From NCBI RefSeq assembly GCF_035999195.1, contig NZ_DASYGY010000007.1, positions 62,001-126,000 of the forward strand: 64,000 nt of DNA. The letters run 5' to 3'. Below the pieces are notes generated by a model. That model worked only from the letters and a program-made list of their open reading frames with translations, had not been told where the DNA came from and searched no databases. The DNA comes from Pseudoxanthomonas sp. (GTDB taxonomy: Bacteria > Pseudomonadota > Gammaproteobacteria > Xanthomonadales > Xanthomonadaceae). The first letter of the stretch is position 1, and every line of letters begins with the position of its first letter. Both the position numbers and the translations under genes were made by a program. This document shows, piece after piece, positions 8,218 to 16,034 of the stretch.

Positions 8218-9580
8218 GCCTCTCAAACAGCGCGATGGACTCGACGTGCGCGGTATGCGGAAACATGTCCATCACCCCCGCCGACACCAGCGTATAGCCC
8301 TGCTCGTTGACCAGGTACCCGGCGTCGCGTGCCAGCGAGCCGGGATGGCAGCTGACGTAGACGATGCGATCGAACTGCTTCAGCGGCAGCTGCTGCAGCA
8401 CCTCGATGGCGCCGGAGCGCGGCGGGTCCAGCAGCAGCTTGTCGAAGCCTGTCCCGAGCCCGGTCGAGGGGCCCTGCCGCATCCACGCGCTGCCGCGCTG
8501 GTCCTGGGTCAGGTCGGCGGCGTGGAACTGCGCGTTCGCCAGGCCGTTGCGCTGCGCATTCTCGCGCGCACGCGCCACCAGCCCGGCATCGCCTTCCACG
8601 CCCACCACCTCGCCCACCAGGCGCGCCATCGGCAGGGTGAAGTTGCCCAGGCCGCAGAACAGGTCGAGCACGCGATCCTGCGGCTGCGGATCGAGCAGCT
8701 CGAACGTGCGCGTGATCATCTTCTCGTTGAGTGCGGCGTTGACCTGGATGAAATCCAGCGGACGGAACGCCAGCGACACGTCCCAGGGCACAAGCGAGAA
8801 CGCCAGCTGCGGCGCCTCGGGCCACAGCGGATGCACGCTTTCCAGTCCGCCCGGCTGCAGGAAGACGGCAAGACGGCTGGCCTGGGCGAACGCCACCAGC
8901 TTCGCGCGATCGCCCTCGCTCAACGGCTGCAGGTGGCGGAACACCAGCGCGATGCCGCTGAAGTCGGCACTGGCGTCGCCGGCGATGAACTCGATCTGCG
9001 GGATGTGTTCGCGCGCGTCCAGGCTGTCGACCAGCGCGGCGAGGTCGGCCACCCGGCGGCCGATCTCCGGGATGACGGTATGGCACTCGGACAGGTCGGC
9101 GACGAAGCGCGGGTCCTGCTCGCGGAAGCCGACCAGGGTCTTGTCCTTCTTGTTGACGCGGCGCACCGAGAAGCGGCCCTTGCGCCGGTAGCCCCAGCTG
9201 TCGCCGGTCAACGGCGGCAGCACCGCCTTCGGCGTCACGTGGCCGATGCGCTCCAGGTTCTCGAGCAGCACGCGCTGCTTGGCTTCGATCTGGCGGGTCT
9301 CGTCCAGGTGCTGCAGCACGCAGCCGCCGCAGGTACCGAAGTGCGGGCAGCGCGGCGTCACGCGGTCCGGCGATGCCTCCAGCACGTCCAGCGTCCGCGC
9401 TTCGTCGAAATGGCGGTTCTTGGCCGTCTGTTCGGCCATCACCCGCTCGCCCGGCAGCGCACCCGACACGAAGACGGCCTTGCCGTCGCGTCGCGCCACG
9501 CCGCGCCCGTCGTGGGTCAGGTCGGTGATGCCGGCTTCAAAGGGGGTCTTGTCGATGCGGGGGGGACGGTTGCGTGCCAC
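8213..9580 (-). CDS. rlmD: 23S rRNA (uracil-1939-C5)-methyltransferase RlmD
   Basis: The 455-residue enzyme methylates U1939 of 23S rRNA with S-adenosylmethionine. An N-terminal TRAM domain is followed by the Fe-S ligands in CPHFGTCGGC (near residue 77). The SAM-binding motif is LDLFCGLGNFTLP, then a DPPRSG motif and the catalytic cysteine in YVSCHPGSLARD. The start codon is GTG at 9580, giving the MARNRPP N-terminus usual for the family. The gene diverges from the receiver-Hpt gene at 9682. Its 3' end runs into a heptamer repeat array. Confidence 0.95.
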   Translation of the reverse strand: MARNRPPRIDKTPFEAGITDLTHDGRGVARRDGKAVFVSGALPGERVMAEQTAKNRHFDEARTLDVLEASPDRVTPRCPHFGTCGGCVLQHLDETRQIEAKQRVLLENLERIGHVTPKAVLPPLTGDSWGYRRKGRFSVRRVNKKDKTLVGFREQDPRFVADLSECHTVIPEIGRRVADLAALVDSLDAREHIPQIEFIAGDASADFSGIALVFRHLQPLSEGDRAKLVAFAQASRLAVFLQPGGLESVHPLWPEAPQLAFSLVPWDVSLAFRPLDFIQVNAALNEKMITRTFELLDPQPQDRVLDLFCGLGNFTLPMARLVGEVVGVEGDAGLVARARENAQRNGLANAQFHAADLTQDQRGSAWMRQGPSTGLGTGFDKLLLDPPRSGAIEVLQQLPLKQFDRIVYVSCHPGSLARDAGYLVNEQGYTLVSAGVMDMFPHTAHVESIALFERR

Positions 9581-9681
9581 GTGGCGTCAGGCTGCGTGTA
9601 TCTGGCGGGGCGGCATTGTCGCATGGCCACCGGCGCCGCTCGCCGGGGCTAAGATGCAGCCAGTCCGCAGGAAGCCCGACC

Positions 9682-10383
9682 ATGCCCCTCGCCCACGGCA
9701 CGATGCCTTCGATATTGCTGGTGGAAGACGACCCGATCAGCGTCCTCTTCCTGTCCGCCGCGCTGGAGGCCTTGCCGGCGCAGGTCCGCGTCGCGGAAAA
9801 CTGCGCCCAGGCGATGGCGGCGGACGGGCCGTTCGATGCATGGCTGATCGACGCCAACCTGCCCGATGGCAGTGGGACGGCCCTGTTGCAGTGCCTGCGT
9901 GCGTCCAACGCGGCGCCGTGTGCGCTGGCGCATACCGCCGACACCGGCCTCGCGACGCGGGAGCGGTTGCTGCAGGCCGGTTTCGCCGACGTGCTGGTCA
10001 AGCCACTGTCGGCCCAGGCGCTGCGGGAGACGGTACGCGCCGCACTGACTGGCGCGGGCAACATCCTCCCGCCGGCAACACCGGACTGGGATGACGCCGC
10101 AGCGCTCGGCGCGCTCGCCGGCAACCGCGAGCACGTGGCGACCCTGCGGCAGTTGTTCCTGTCCGAGTTGCCCGCCGTCCGCAACGCTTGCCTCGATGCC
10201 TCCGCGCGCGCGGACGAGGTGGCGCTGCGCGCGCAGCTGCACCGGCTGCAGGCCAGCTGCGGCTTCGCCGGTGCCGCGGCGTTGGCGGACATCGCGTCGC
10301 GCTGGCATGCCGCGCCGACCGATGCGGCCCTGCGCGAGGCGTTCGCGGCGACCTGCGAGCGGCTGCTCGCGCCGACGTCCTGA
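9682..10383 (+). CDS. Response regulator receiver with C-terminal Hpt domain
   Basis: The 233-residue cytosolic protein has a receiver domain (acidic pair 16-17, phospho-acceptor D57 in WLIDANLPDGSG, T84, K107 in KPLS). A histidine phosphotransfer domain follows, with its His at 187 (LHRLQASCGFAGA). This is the tail of a hybrid-kinase phosphorelay without kinase or DNA-binding parts, so it should relay phosphate for a sensor encoded elsewhere. ATG at 9682 is preceded by AGGA; an internal ATG at 9703 is the alternative. No sensor kinase lies beside it. It is convergent with recO, the stops being only five bases apart. Confidence 0.85.
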   Translation: MPLAHGTMPSILLVEDDPISVLFLSAALEALPAQVRVAENCAQAMAADGPFDAWLIDANLPDGSGTALLQCLRASNAAPCALAHTADTGLATRERLLQAGFADVLVKPLSAQALRETVRAALTGAGNILPPATPDWDDAAALGALAGNREHVATLRQLFLSELPAVRNACLDASARADEVALRAQLHRLQASCGFAGAAALADIASRWHAAPTDAALREAFAATCERLLAPTS

Positions 10384-10388
10384 CGGCG

Positions 10389-11129
10389 TCAGTCGCTCGC
10401 GCTGCCCGGACGCTTCAGGCGGCCCAGTTCGCCGAGCATGTCCCACGATTTCAGCCCGCGCGGCCCCAGGTGGTGGGCGAGGACCGACCGCATCGGCAGG
10501 CGCAGGCTCGCCAGATCGTCGGGCGGCGGCATCACGTCTTCGGCCAGGGCCAGCAGCGCGCGACCGGTCGCGGCCTGGCGGCGTTCTTCGTGGCCGCGAT
10601 CGCTGCGCAGCCGGCGCGGGCCGTGCTCGGGATCCAGCCGGTAGCGTGCCGCCGGATCGACCGGCTCACCGTCGCCATCGCAATCGAGTGCGAAGCCGAA
10701 TCCCAACGCCTCGACCAGGTCGCGCTCGAAGCGGCGCAACGACCATGCCAGCCCTTCGCGCTGCCTCAGCTGTTCGCGCGCACGGGCAAAGGCATCGAAC
10801 AGGTCGGGCACCGGGTCGTGGCGCGGCGCCAGCCGCAGCACCAGTTCGTTGAGGTAGAACGCGGCCAGCATGGCGTCGCCGGCCGGCTTCGGGGCGGCAT
10901 CGAGGGCTTCGGCGCTCACCAGACGCGCCAGTTCGCCGCGCAGGTCGCCCTCCAGGCGGATGAGCTGCAGCGGCTGCAGGGCCGCGCGCAGGACGTGCTT
11001 TTTCGGCCCCTGCACGCCGCGCGCGACCAGGCCGAGCCGGCCGTGCTCGCGACCCAGCACTTCGACCAGCAGGCTGGTCTCGCGCCAGGGCCGCGCATGC
11101 AGGACGAAGGCGGTATCGCTCAGGCGCAT
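10389..11129 (-). CDS. recO: DNA repair protein RecO
   Basis: The 246-residue protein has the N-terminal OB-fold of RecO (TAFVLHARPWRETSLLVEVLGREHG) and a helical C-terminal domain. It should help RecR load RecA onto SSB-covered single strands. The zinc cysteines of some homologues are absent, as in other gammaproteobacterial forms. It is the last gene of the lepA-lepB-DUF4845-rnc-era-recO operon, 22 bases after the era stop. The pdxJ gene that often follows recO is not here; a convergent receiver-Hpt gene takes its place. Confidence 0.93.
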   Translation of the reverse strand: MRLSDTAFVLHARPWRETSLLVEVLGREHGRLGLVARGVQGPKKHVLRAALQPLQLIRLEGDLRGELARLVSAEALDAAPKPAGDAMLAAFYLNELVLRLAPRHDPVPDLFDAFARAREQLRQREGLAWSLRRFERDLVEALGFGFALDCDGDGEPVDPAARYRLDPEHGPRRLRSDRGHEERRQAATGRALLALAEDVMPPPDDLASLRLPMRSVLAHHLGPRGLKSWDMLGELGRLKRPGSASD

Positions 11130-11151
11130 CCGATCGGGCCCGACCGGCGGT

Positions 11152-12102
11152 TCACTCGTACCCGAACGCCTTCAGCGCGGTCTCGTCGTCGGACCAGCCT
11201 TCGCGCACGCGCACCCAGGTTTCCAGGAACACCTTGCGGCCGAACAGGTGCTCCATCTGCTGGCGCGCCTTACTGCCGATGTCCTTCAACCGGGCGCCGC
11301 CCTTGCCGATGACGATGGCCTTCTGGCTCTCGCGCTCCACCCAGATCACCGCGCCGATGCGGGCGAGTTCGCCCTTCGGCGATGCCTCGGTGGTGAAGTT
11401 CTCGATCTCGACGGTGGTGGCGTACGGCAGTTCGGCGCCGAGCTGGCGCATCAGCTGCTCGCGCACCAGTTCGGCGGCGAGGAAGCGCTCGCTGCGGTCG
11501 GTGATCTCGTCCTCGCCGAACATCGGCGGCTGCTCCGGCAGCAACGCCAGCAGATCCTTCACCAGCGCCTCGAGGCCGTTGCGCTTCAGCGCGGACACCG
11601 GATGCACGGCCGCGAACTCGCGGTCCTGCCCGACCTCGGCCAGGAACGGCAGCATCGTCGCCTTGTCCTTGATCCGGTCGACCTTGTTGACCACCAGCAC
11701 CACCGGAATGCCGGCATCGCGCAGCACGTGGTAGGCCAGCGTGTCTTCCTCGTCCCAGCGGCCGGCTTCGACGACCATCAGGGCGGCGTCGACTTCTTCC
11801 AGCGCGCCGCGCGCGGCACGGTTCATCACCCGGCTCATCGCCGAGGCGGAGAACTTGCCCTGCTGCCTGTGCAGGCCGGGCGTGTCGACCAGCGCGATCT
11901 GTCCGGCCGGCCGGTCCTTGCCCGCCGCGAAGGTGGCGATGCCGAGCAGGCGGTGCCGCGTGGTCTGCGGGCGGTTGGAGGTGATGCTGACCTTGGCGCC
12001 GACGAGCGCGTTGGTCAGGGTGGATTTGCCCACGTTGGGGCGACCGATGACGGCGACGCTGCCGCTGCGGTGGGCGGGGGATTTACTCACCGTGGTACTC
12101 AC
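11152..12102 (-). CDS. era: GTPase Era
   Basis: The 316-residue GTPase binds the 3' end of 16S rRNA and aids 30S subunit assembly. G1 GRPNVGKST, G3 DTPG, G4 NKVD and the KH-domain motif KAIVIGKGGARLKDIG are all present. GTG at 12102 overlaps the rnc stop as GTGA, so I use it. A second GTG at 12090 is a close alternative. An extension upstream of 12102 would be rnc read in another frame. Confidence 0.95.
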   Translation of the reverse strand: MSTTVSKSPAHRSGSVAVIGRPNVGKSTLTNALVGAKVSITSNRPQTTRHRLLGIATFAAGKDRPAGQIALVDTPGLHRQQGKFSASAMSRVMNRAARGALEEVDAALMVVEAGRWDEEDTLAYHVLRDAGIPVVLVVNKVDRIKDKATMLPFLAEVGQDREFAAVHPVSALKRNGLEALVKDLLALLPEQPPMFGEDEITDRSERFLAAELVREQLMRQLGAELPYATTVEIENFTTEASPKGELARIGAVIWVERESQKAIVIGKGGARLKDIGSKARQQMEHLFGRKVFLETWVRVREGWSDDETALKAFGYE

Positions 12103-12761
12103 TTCGAGATGTCGAGCTTGTCGAGCAGCGCCGCGGCGGCGACCTGCTCGGCGTTGCGGCGCGAGGTGCCCTCGCCGTCCGCCGTCAGCGGCGGATCCAG
12201 CGTGGTGCAGCGCGCGAGGAAGAGTTTGGCGTGGTCGTCGCCGCTTTCGGAAACCAGTTCGTAGACGGGCAGCGGACGCTGCCGTCCCTGCAGCCATTCC
12301 TGCAGGCGGGTCTTGGCGTCCTTCTCGGGGCGACCGACCGGCAGTGCCGACAGCGACGCCTCGAACCAGGGCAGCACCACGGCGCGACAGGTCTCGAAGC
12401 TGCTGTCCAGGTAGATCGCCGCGACCACGGCTTCCAGCGCGTCGGCCAGGATCGAGTCGCGGCGGTGGCCGCCGGATTTCATCTCGCCGGGCCCCATCGT
12501 CAGGCGCTCACCCAGTTGCAGGTGCCGCGCGATGGTCGCCAGCGAGGCTTCCCGCACCAGTTCGGCGCGGGCACGCGTCAGCGCGCCTTCGTCGGCCTTG
12601 GGCCACCGCTGGAACAGGGCCTCGGCGACGAGGAAGTTGACGATGCTGTCGCCCAGGAATTCCAGGCGCTCGTTGTGCGGCGCCCCCGCACTGCGATGGG
12701 TCAGGGCCTGCGCAAGCAGGCCCTGGTCGGCGAACACATGACCGATGCGGTCAACCGCCAA
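12099..12761 (-). CDS. rnc: Ribonuclease III
   Basis: The double-strand-specific endoribonuclease (about 220 residues) matures rRNA and regulates mRNAs. The signature NERLEFLGDSIV with its metal ligands, the second catalytic region LADALEAVVAAIYLD, and a C-terminal dsRNA-binding domain (KTRLQEWLQGRQRPLPVYEL) are visible. The start is uncertain: the longest frame begins with TTG at 12761, four bases after the DUF4845 stop. The only nearby Shine-Dalgarno-like sequence (AAGGG) lies too close to it, and no ATG occurs before the conserved domain. Its TGA overlaps era. Confidence 0.93.
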   Translation of the reverse strand: MAVDRIGHVFADQGLLAQALTHRSAGAPHNERLEFLGDSIVNFLVAEALFQRWPKADEGALTRARAELVREASLATIARHLQLGERLTMGPGEMKSGGHRRDSILADALEAVVAAIYLDSSFETCRAVVLPWFEASLSALPVGRPEKDAKTRLQEWLQGRQRPLPVYELVSESGDDHAKLFLARCTTLDPPLTADGEGTSRRNAEQVAAAALLDKLDISK

Positions 12762-12765
12762 GCCC

Positions 12766-13143
12766 TTAGTCCGCGCCGCGACGCGTCATCGCCTGCTCGG
12801 CGTTGAAGTTGCCCACCACGTCCAGATTGCCCACCAGCGGCCGGCGCACCTCGTAGCTGACGCTCATGTTCCAGCCGCCTTCCATGCGCTCGATCTTCAC
12901 GTCCGCAGGCTTGATGCTGTTGGAATAGTTCATGTTGAGGCGACGGAAGAACAACTCCTTCATCCGCCCCGGATCCATGTCCGCCACACCCTGCTCATTG
13001 GCCAGTCCCTTCAAAGAGGACTTGACCGCATAGTACTCCTGGTACATCGGGAACAGCCGCATGGCGACGTAGGCGGTGAAGCCCACCACGCCCAGCACCA
13101 CTACAAAGCTCAACAACGTCATGCCACTTTGCTTGCGCTTCAT
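12766..13143 (-). CDS. DUF4845 inner-membrane protein with pilin-like N-terminus
   Basis: The 125-residue protein starts MKRKQSGMTLLSF and continues with one hydrophobic helix (VVVLGVVGFTAYVAM). This resembles the type III/IV prepilin N-terminus, including a Gly-Met junction. The remainder is a soluble domain on the outside. I choose ATG at 13143, not the ATG six bases earlier, because AAGGGG lies seven bases before it. Genes of this family lie between lepB and rnc in many gammaproteobacteria; the function is unknown. Its link to lepB suggests a role in envelope protein export (inference). Confidence 0.85.
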   Translation of the reverse strand: MKRKQSGMTLLSFVVVLGVVGFTAYVAMRLFPMYQEYYAVKSSLKGLANEQGVADMDPGRMKELFFRRLNMNYSNSIKPADVKIERMEGGWNMSVSYEVRRPLVGNLDVVGNFNAEQAMTRRGAD

Positions 13144-13180
13144 CGTCATCCCCTTGTCCGTCCCCGTTAGCGTTGATCGA

Positions 13181-13981
13181 TCACTCGATGCCGTTGCCGA
13201 TGCGCGAGGCATCGAAACCATTCTTGCAGAACCAGCCTTCGCAGTTCAGCCAGACCAGGAACGCCTTGCCGCGCAGGTTCTGCTCGGGCAGGAAGTGCGT
13301 CTGGGTCCAGAAGCGACTGTCCTCGCTATTATCACGATTGTCGCCCATGACGAAATACTGGCCCTGCGGGACGACCCAGTCGCCCTGTCCCTCCGGGCGG
13401 CTGCGGTCCAGCCATTCCAGCACGGTATGCGGGCGTCCGGGCAGGTTTTCGCGCAGCAGGGCGGCCCCGGTCTCGCCGGCGCCGCTGCCGTGCCCCACGT
13501 AGCTGCCCATCTTCTCGTAGGTCAGCGGCTGGCCATTGATGTAGACCGTATCGCCATGGAAACCGATCCGGTCGCCCGGCAGGCCGATCACGCGCTTGAT
13601 CCAGTTGTTCTCCGGGTCGTGCGGCGGCTTGAAGACCACCACATCGCCGCGCTTGGGCTCGCCGATGGCCAGGAACTTGCGGTTGTTGATCGGCAGGCGC
13701 AGCCCGTAGGAAAACTTGTTGACCAGGATGAAGTCGCCGATCAGCAGGTTCGGCATCATCGAACTGGACGGGATCTTGTACGGCTCGGCGATGAAGCTGC
13801 GCAGCACCAGCACCACGGCCAGCACCGGGAAGAAGGCACGCGAGTAGTCGACCAGCACCGGCTCCTCGTCCAGCAGCCCTCCCCTGGCCTGGCGTCGCTT
13901 GGCCAGGAACAGCCTGTCGGCCAGCCACACCACGCCGGTCAGCAGCGTCAGCACCACGAGGATCGTTTCAAACCAGACCAT
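13181..13981 (-). CDS. lepB: Signal peptidase I
   Basis: The 266-residue inner-membrane protease removes signal peptides of exported proteins. Two N-terminal membrane segments (residues 5-22 and about 50-66) precede the catalytic Ser74 (PSSSMMP). The catalytic Lys is K129 (NNWIKRVIGLPGD). Box E (MGDNRDNSEDSR) is complete. It lies downstream of lepA, across a spacer that carries heptamer repeats, and upstream of DUF4845. Confidence 0.95.
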   Translation of the reverse strand: MVWFETILVVLTLLTGVVWLADRLFLAKRRQARGGLLDEEPVLVDYSRAFFPVLAVVLVLRSFIAEPYKIPSSSMMPNLLIGDFILVNKFSYGLRLPINNRKFLAIGEPKRGDVVVFKPPHDPENNWIKRVIGLPGDRIGFHGDTVYINGQPLTYEKMGSYVGHGSGAGETGAALLRENLPGRPHTVLEWLDRSRPEGQGDWVVPQGQYFVMGDNRDNSEDSRFWTQTHFLPEQNLRGKAFLVWLNCEGWFCKNGFDASRIGNGIE

Positions 13982-13997
13982 CTGTGTTCCTTCGGAA

Positions 13998-14076
13998 CGG
14001 GATTCGAAATTAGGGAGTCGAGATTCGCGAGGGCGGGAGCAGTTGTTCGAATCCCGAATCCCGAATCCCCACTCCC
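13998..14076. repeat. Degenerate inverted GATTCGG/CCGAATC heptamer repeats
   Basis: The left half (around 13998-14034) holds GGGATTC, GGGAGTC and GAGATTC. The right half (14046-14076) holds CGAATCC repeated three times, then CACTCCC. The halves are in opposite orientation, so the lepA-lepB spacer can fold into a hairpin. The unit is the same as in the arrays near 8050 and 45490. Confidence 0.75.
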
Positions 14077-14083
14077 GGCTTCA

Positions 14084-15892
14084 TTACTTGCTGTCCACCT
14101 GCAGCACCGCCAGGAAGGCCTCCTGCGGAATCTCCACGCGGCCCACCTGCTTCATCCGCTTCTTGCCCTCTTTCTGCTTCTCGAGGAGCTTCTTCTTGCG
14201 GGTGATGTCGCCACCATAGCACTTGGCCAGCACGTTCTTGCGCATGGCCTTGACCGTGCTGCGCGCGATGATCTGCGAGCCGACGGCGGCCTGGATGGCC
14301 ACGTCGAACATCTGCCGCGGGATCAGATCCTTCATCTTCTCGCACAGCTCGCGGCCGCGCCGGTCGGCGTGGCTGCGGTGCACGATCAGGCTCAATGCAT
14401 CGACCTTGTCGCCGTTGATCAGCGTGTCCAGTCGCACGAACGGGCCAGGCTGGAAGCGCAGGAACGCGTAATCCAGCGAGGCGTAGCCACGGCTGACCGA
14501 CTTCAGCTTGTCGAAGAAATCGAGCACCACTTCGGCCATCGGCAGCTCGTAGCTGATCTGCACCTGGCTGGCCAGGTACTGGATGCCGATCTGCGCGCCG
14601 CGCTTTTCCTCGCACAGCTTGATGATCGCGCCGATGTAGGCCTCGGGCGTCAGGATATTGGCGCGGATGATGGGCTCGCGCACCTCTTCGATCAGGTTGG
14701 ACTGCGGCAGTTTGGCCGGGTTGTCCAGCGAAAGCACCGTGCCATCGGTCCTGAGGACTTCGTACACCACGGTCGGGGCCGTGCTGATCAGGTCCAGGTC
14801 GTATTCGCGCTCCAGGCGCTCCTGCACGATCTCCATGTGCAGCATGCCGAGGAAGCCGCAGCGGAAGCCGAAGCCCATGGCCTCCGAGCTTTCCGGCTCG
14901 AAGCGCAGCGCCGCGTCGTTCAGGCGCAGCTTCTCCAGCGCCTCGCGCAGTGCCGGATAGTCCTCGGCGTTGACGGGGAACAGGCCGGCGAACACGCGCG
15001 GCTGCATTTCCTGGAAGCCCGGGAGCGGACCCGGCGCCGGATCGCCGGCCAGTGTCAGCGTGTCGCCGACCGGGGCGCCGTGCACGTCCTTGATCGAGGC
15101 GGTGATCCAGCCCACCTCGCCGGCGCCGAGCTTCTTCAGCTCCTTGCGCTTGGGGGTGAACACGCCGACCTTGTCCACCTCGTGGGTGCGGCCGGTGGAC
15201 ATCACCAGGATCTTGCTCTTCGGCCCGATCTCGCCCTGCATCACGCGCACCAGCGAGACCACGCCCAGGTAGTTGTCGAACCACGAGTCGATGATCAGCG
15301 CCTGCAGCTTGTCGGTGTCGCGCGGCTGCGGCGGCGGGATGCGCTGGACGATGGCCTCCAGCACCAGGTCGACGTTGAGTCCGGTCTTGGCGCTGACGGC
15401 GACCGCATCGTCGGCGTCGATGCCGATGACGGCCTCGATTTCCCGCTTGGCACGCTCGATGTCGGCGGTCGGCAGGTCGATCTTGTTCAGCACCGGCACC
15501 ACTTCCAGGCCCTGCTCCACCGCGGTGTAGCAGTTGGCCACGGACTGGGCTTCCACGCCTTGGGCGGCGTCGACCACCAGCAGCGCGCCCTCGCAGGCGG
15601 CCAGCGAACGGCTGACTTCGTAACTGAAGTCGACGTGGCCGGGGGTGTCGATGAAGTTGAGCTGGTAGACCTGCCCGTCCTTGGCCTTGTACGGCAGGGA
15701 CACGGACTGGGCCTTGATGGTGATGCCGCGCTCGCGCTCGATGGGGTTCGAGTCGAGCACCTGCGCTTCCATCTCGCGGGCCTCGAGGCCGCCGCAGAGC
15801 TGGATGATGCGGTCGGCCAGGGTGGACTTACCGTGGTCGACGTGCGCGATGATGGAGAAATTGCGGATATTCCGCATGGAATCGGAGGACAT
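14084..15892 (-). CDS. lepA: Elongation factor 4 (LepA)
   Basis: The 602-residue translational GTPase acts on stalled or misordered ribosomes by back-translocation. The G1 motif AHVDHGKSTL, switch II DTPGHVDFSYEV and NKIDLP are present. The LepA-specific C-terminal domain ends in AKCYGGDITRKKKLL. Length is typical. It precedes lepB in the usual order. A strong hairpin at 15996-16019 separates it from mucD upstream. Confidence 0.97.
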   Translation of the reverse strand: MSSDSMRNIRNFSIIAHVDHGKSTLADRIIQLCGGLEAREMEAQVLDSNPIERERGITIKAQSVSLPYKAKDGQVYQLNFIDTPGHVDFSYEVSRSLAACEGALLVVDAAQGVEAQSVANCYTAVEQGLEVVPVLNKIDLPTADIERAKREIEAVIGIDADDAVAVSAKTGLNVDLVLEAIVQRIPPPQPRDTDKLQALIIDSWFDNYLGVVSLVRVMQGEIGPKSKILVMSTGRTHEVDKVGVFTPKRKELKKLGAGEVGWITASIKDVHGAPVGDTLTLAGDPAPGPLPGFQEMQPRVFAGLFPVNAEDYPALREALEKLRLNDAALRFEPESSEAMGFGFRCGFLGMLHMEIVQERLEREYDLDLISTAPTVVYEVLRTDGTVLSLDNPAKLPQSNLIEEVREPIIRANILTPEAYIGAIIKLCEEKRGAQIGIQYLASQVQISYELPMAEVVLDFFDKLKSVSRGYASLDYAFLRFQPGPFVRLDTLINGDKVDALSLIVHRSHADRRGRELCEKMKDLIPRQMFDVAIQAAVGSQIIARSTVKAMRKNVLAKCYGGDITRKKKLLEKQKEGKKRMKQVGRVEIPQEAFLAVLQVDSK

Positions 15893-15995
15893 GGGGGCGG
15901 CGGCCTGTGCCGTCGTCAGGAGAACGCGACATTATCGCATGGCCGGAGCACGGCCTGTCCTCCCGGCCGCGGCGCGGCTCGGGACGGGACATGGA

Positions 15996-16019
15996 ATCGC
16001 CCCGCGGACGCGGGGCGAT
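15996..16019 (-). terminator. Hairpin terminator after mucD
   Basis: ATCGCCCCGC and GCGGGGCGAT form a perfect ten-base-pair stem with a GGAC-type loop just after the mucD stop. The T-tract on the minus strand is short, so termination may be partial and allow read-through into lepA. Confidence 0.6.
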
Positions 16020-16034
16020 AGGCTGGGCCGGCGG

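Noticed and set aside
13076..16021. Long plus-strand open frame of 981 codons opposite lepB and lepA
   Set aside because: Same reason: lepA and lepB on the other strand are certain, and the antisense product has no motifs.
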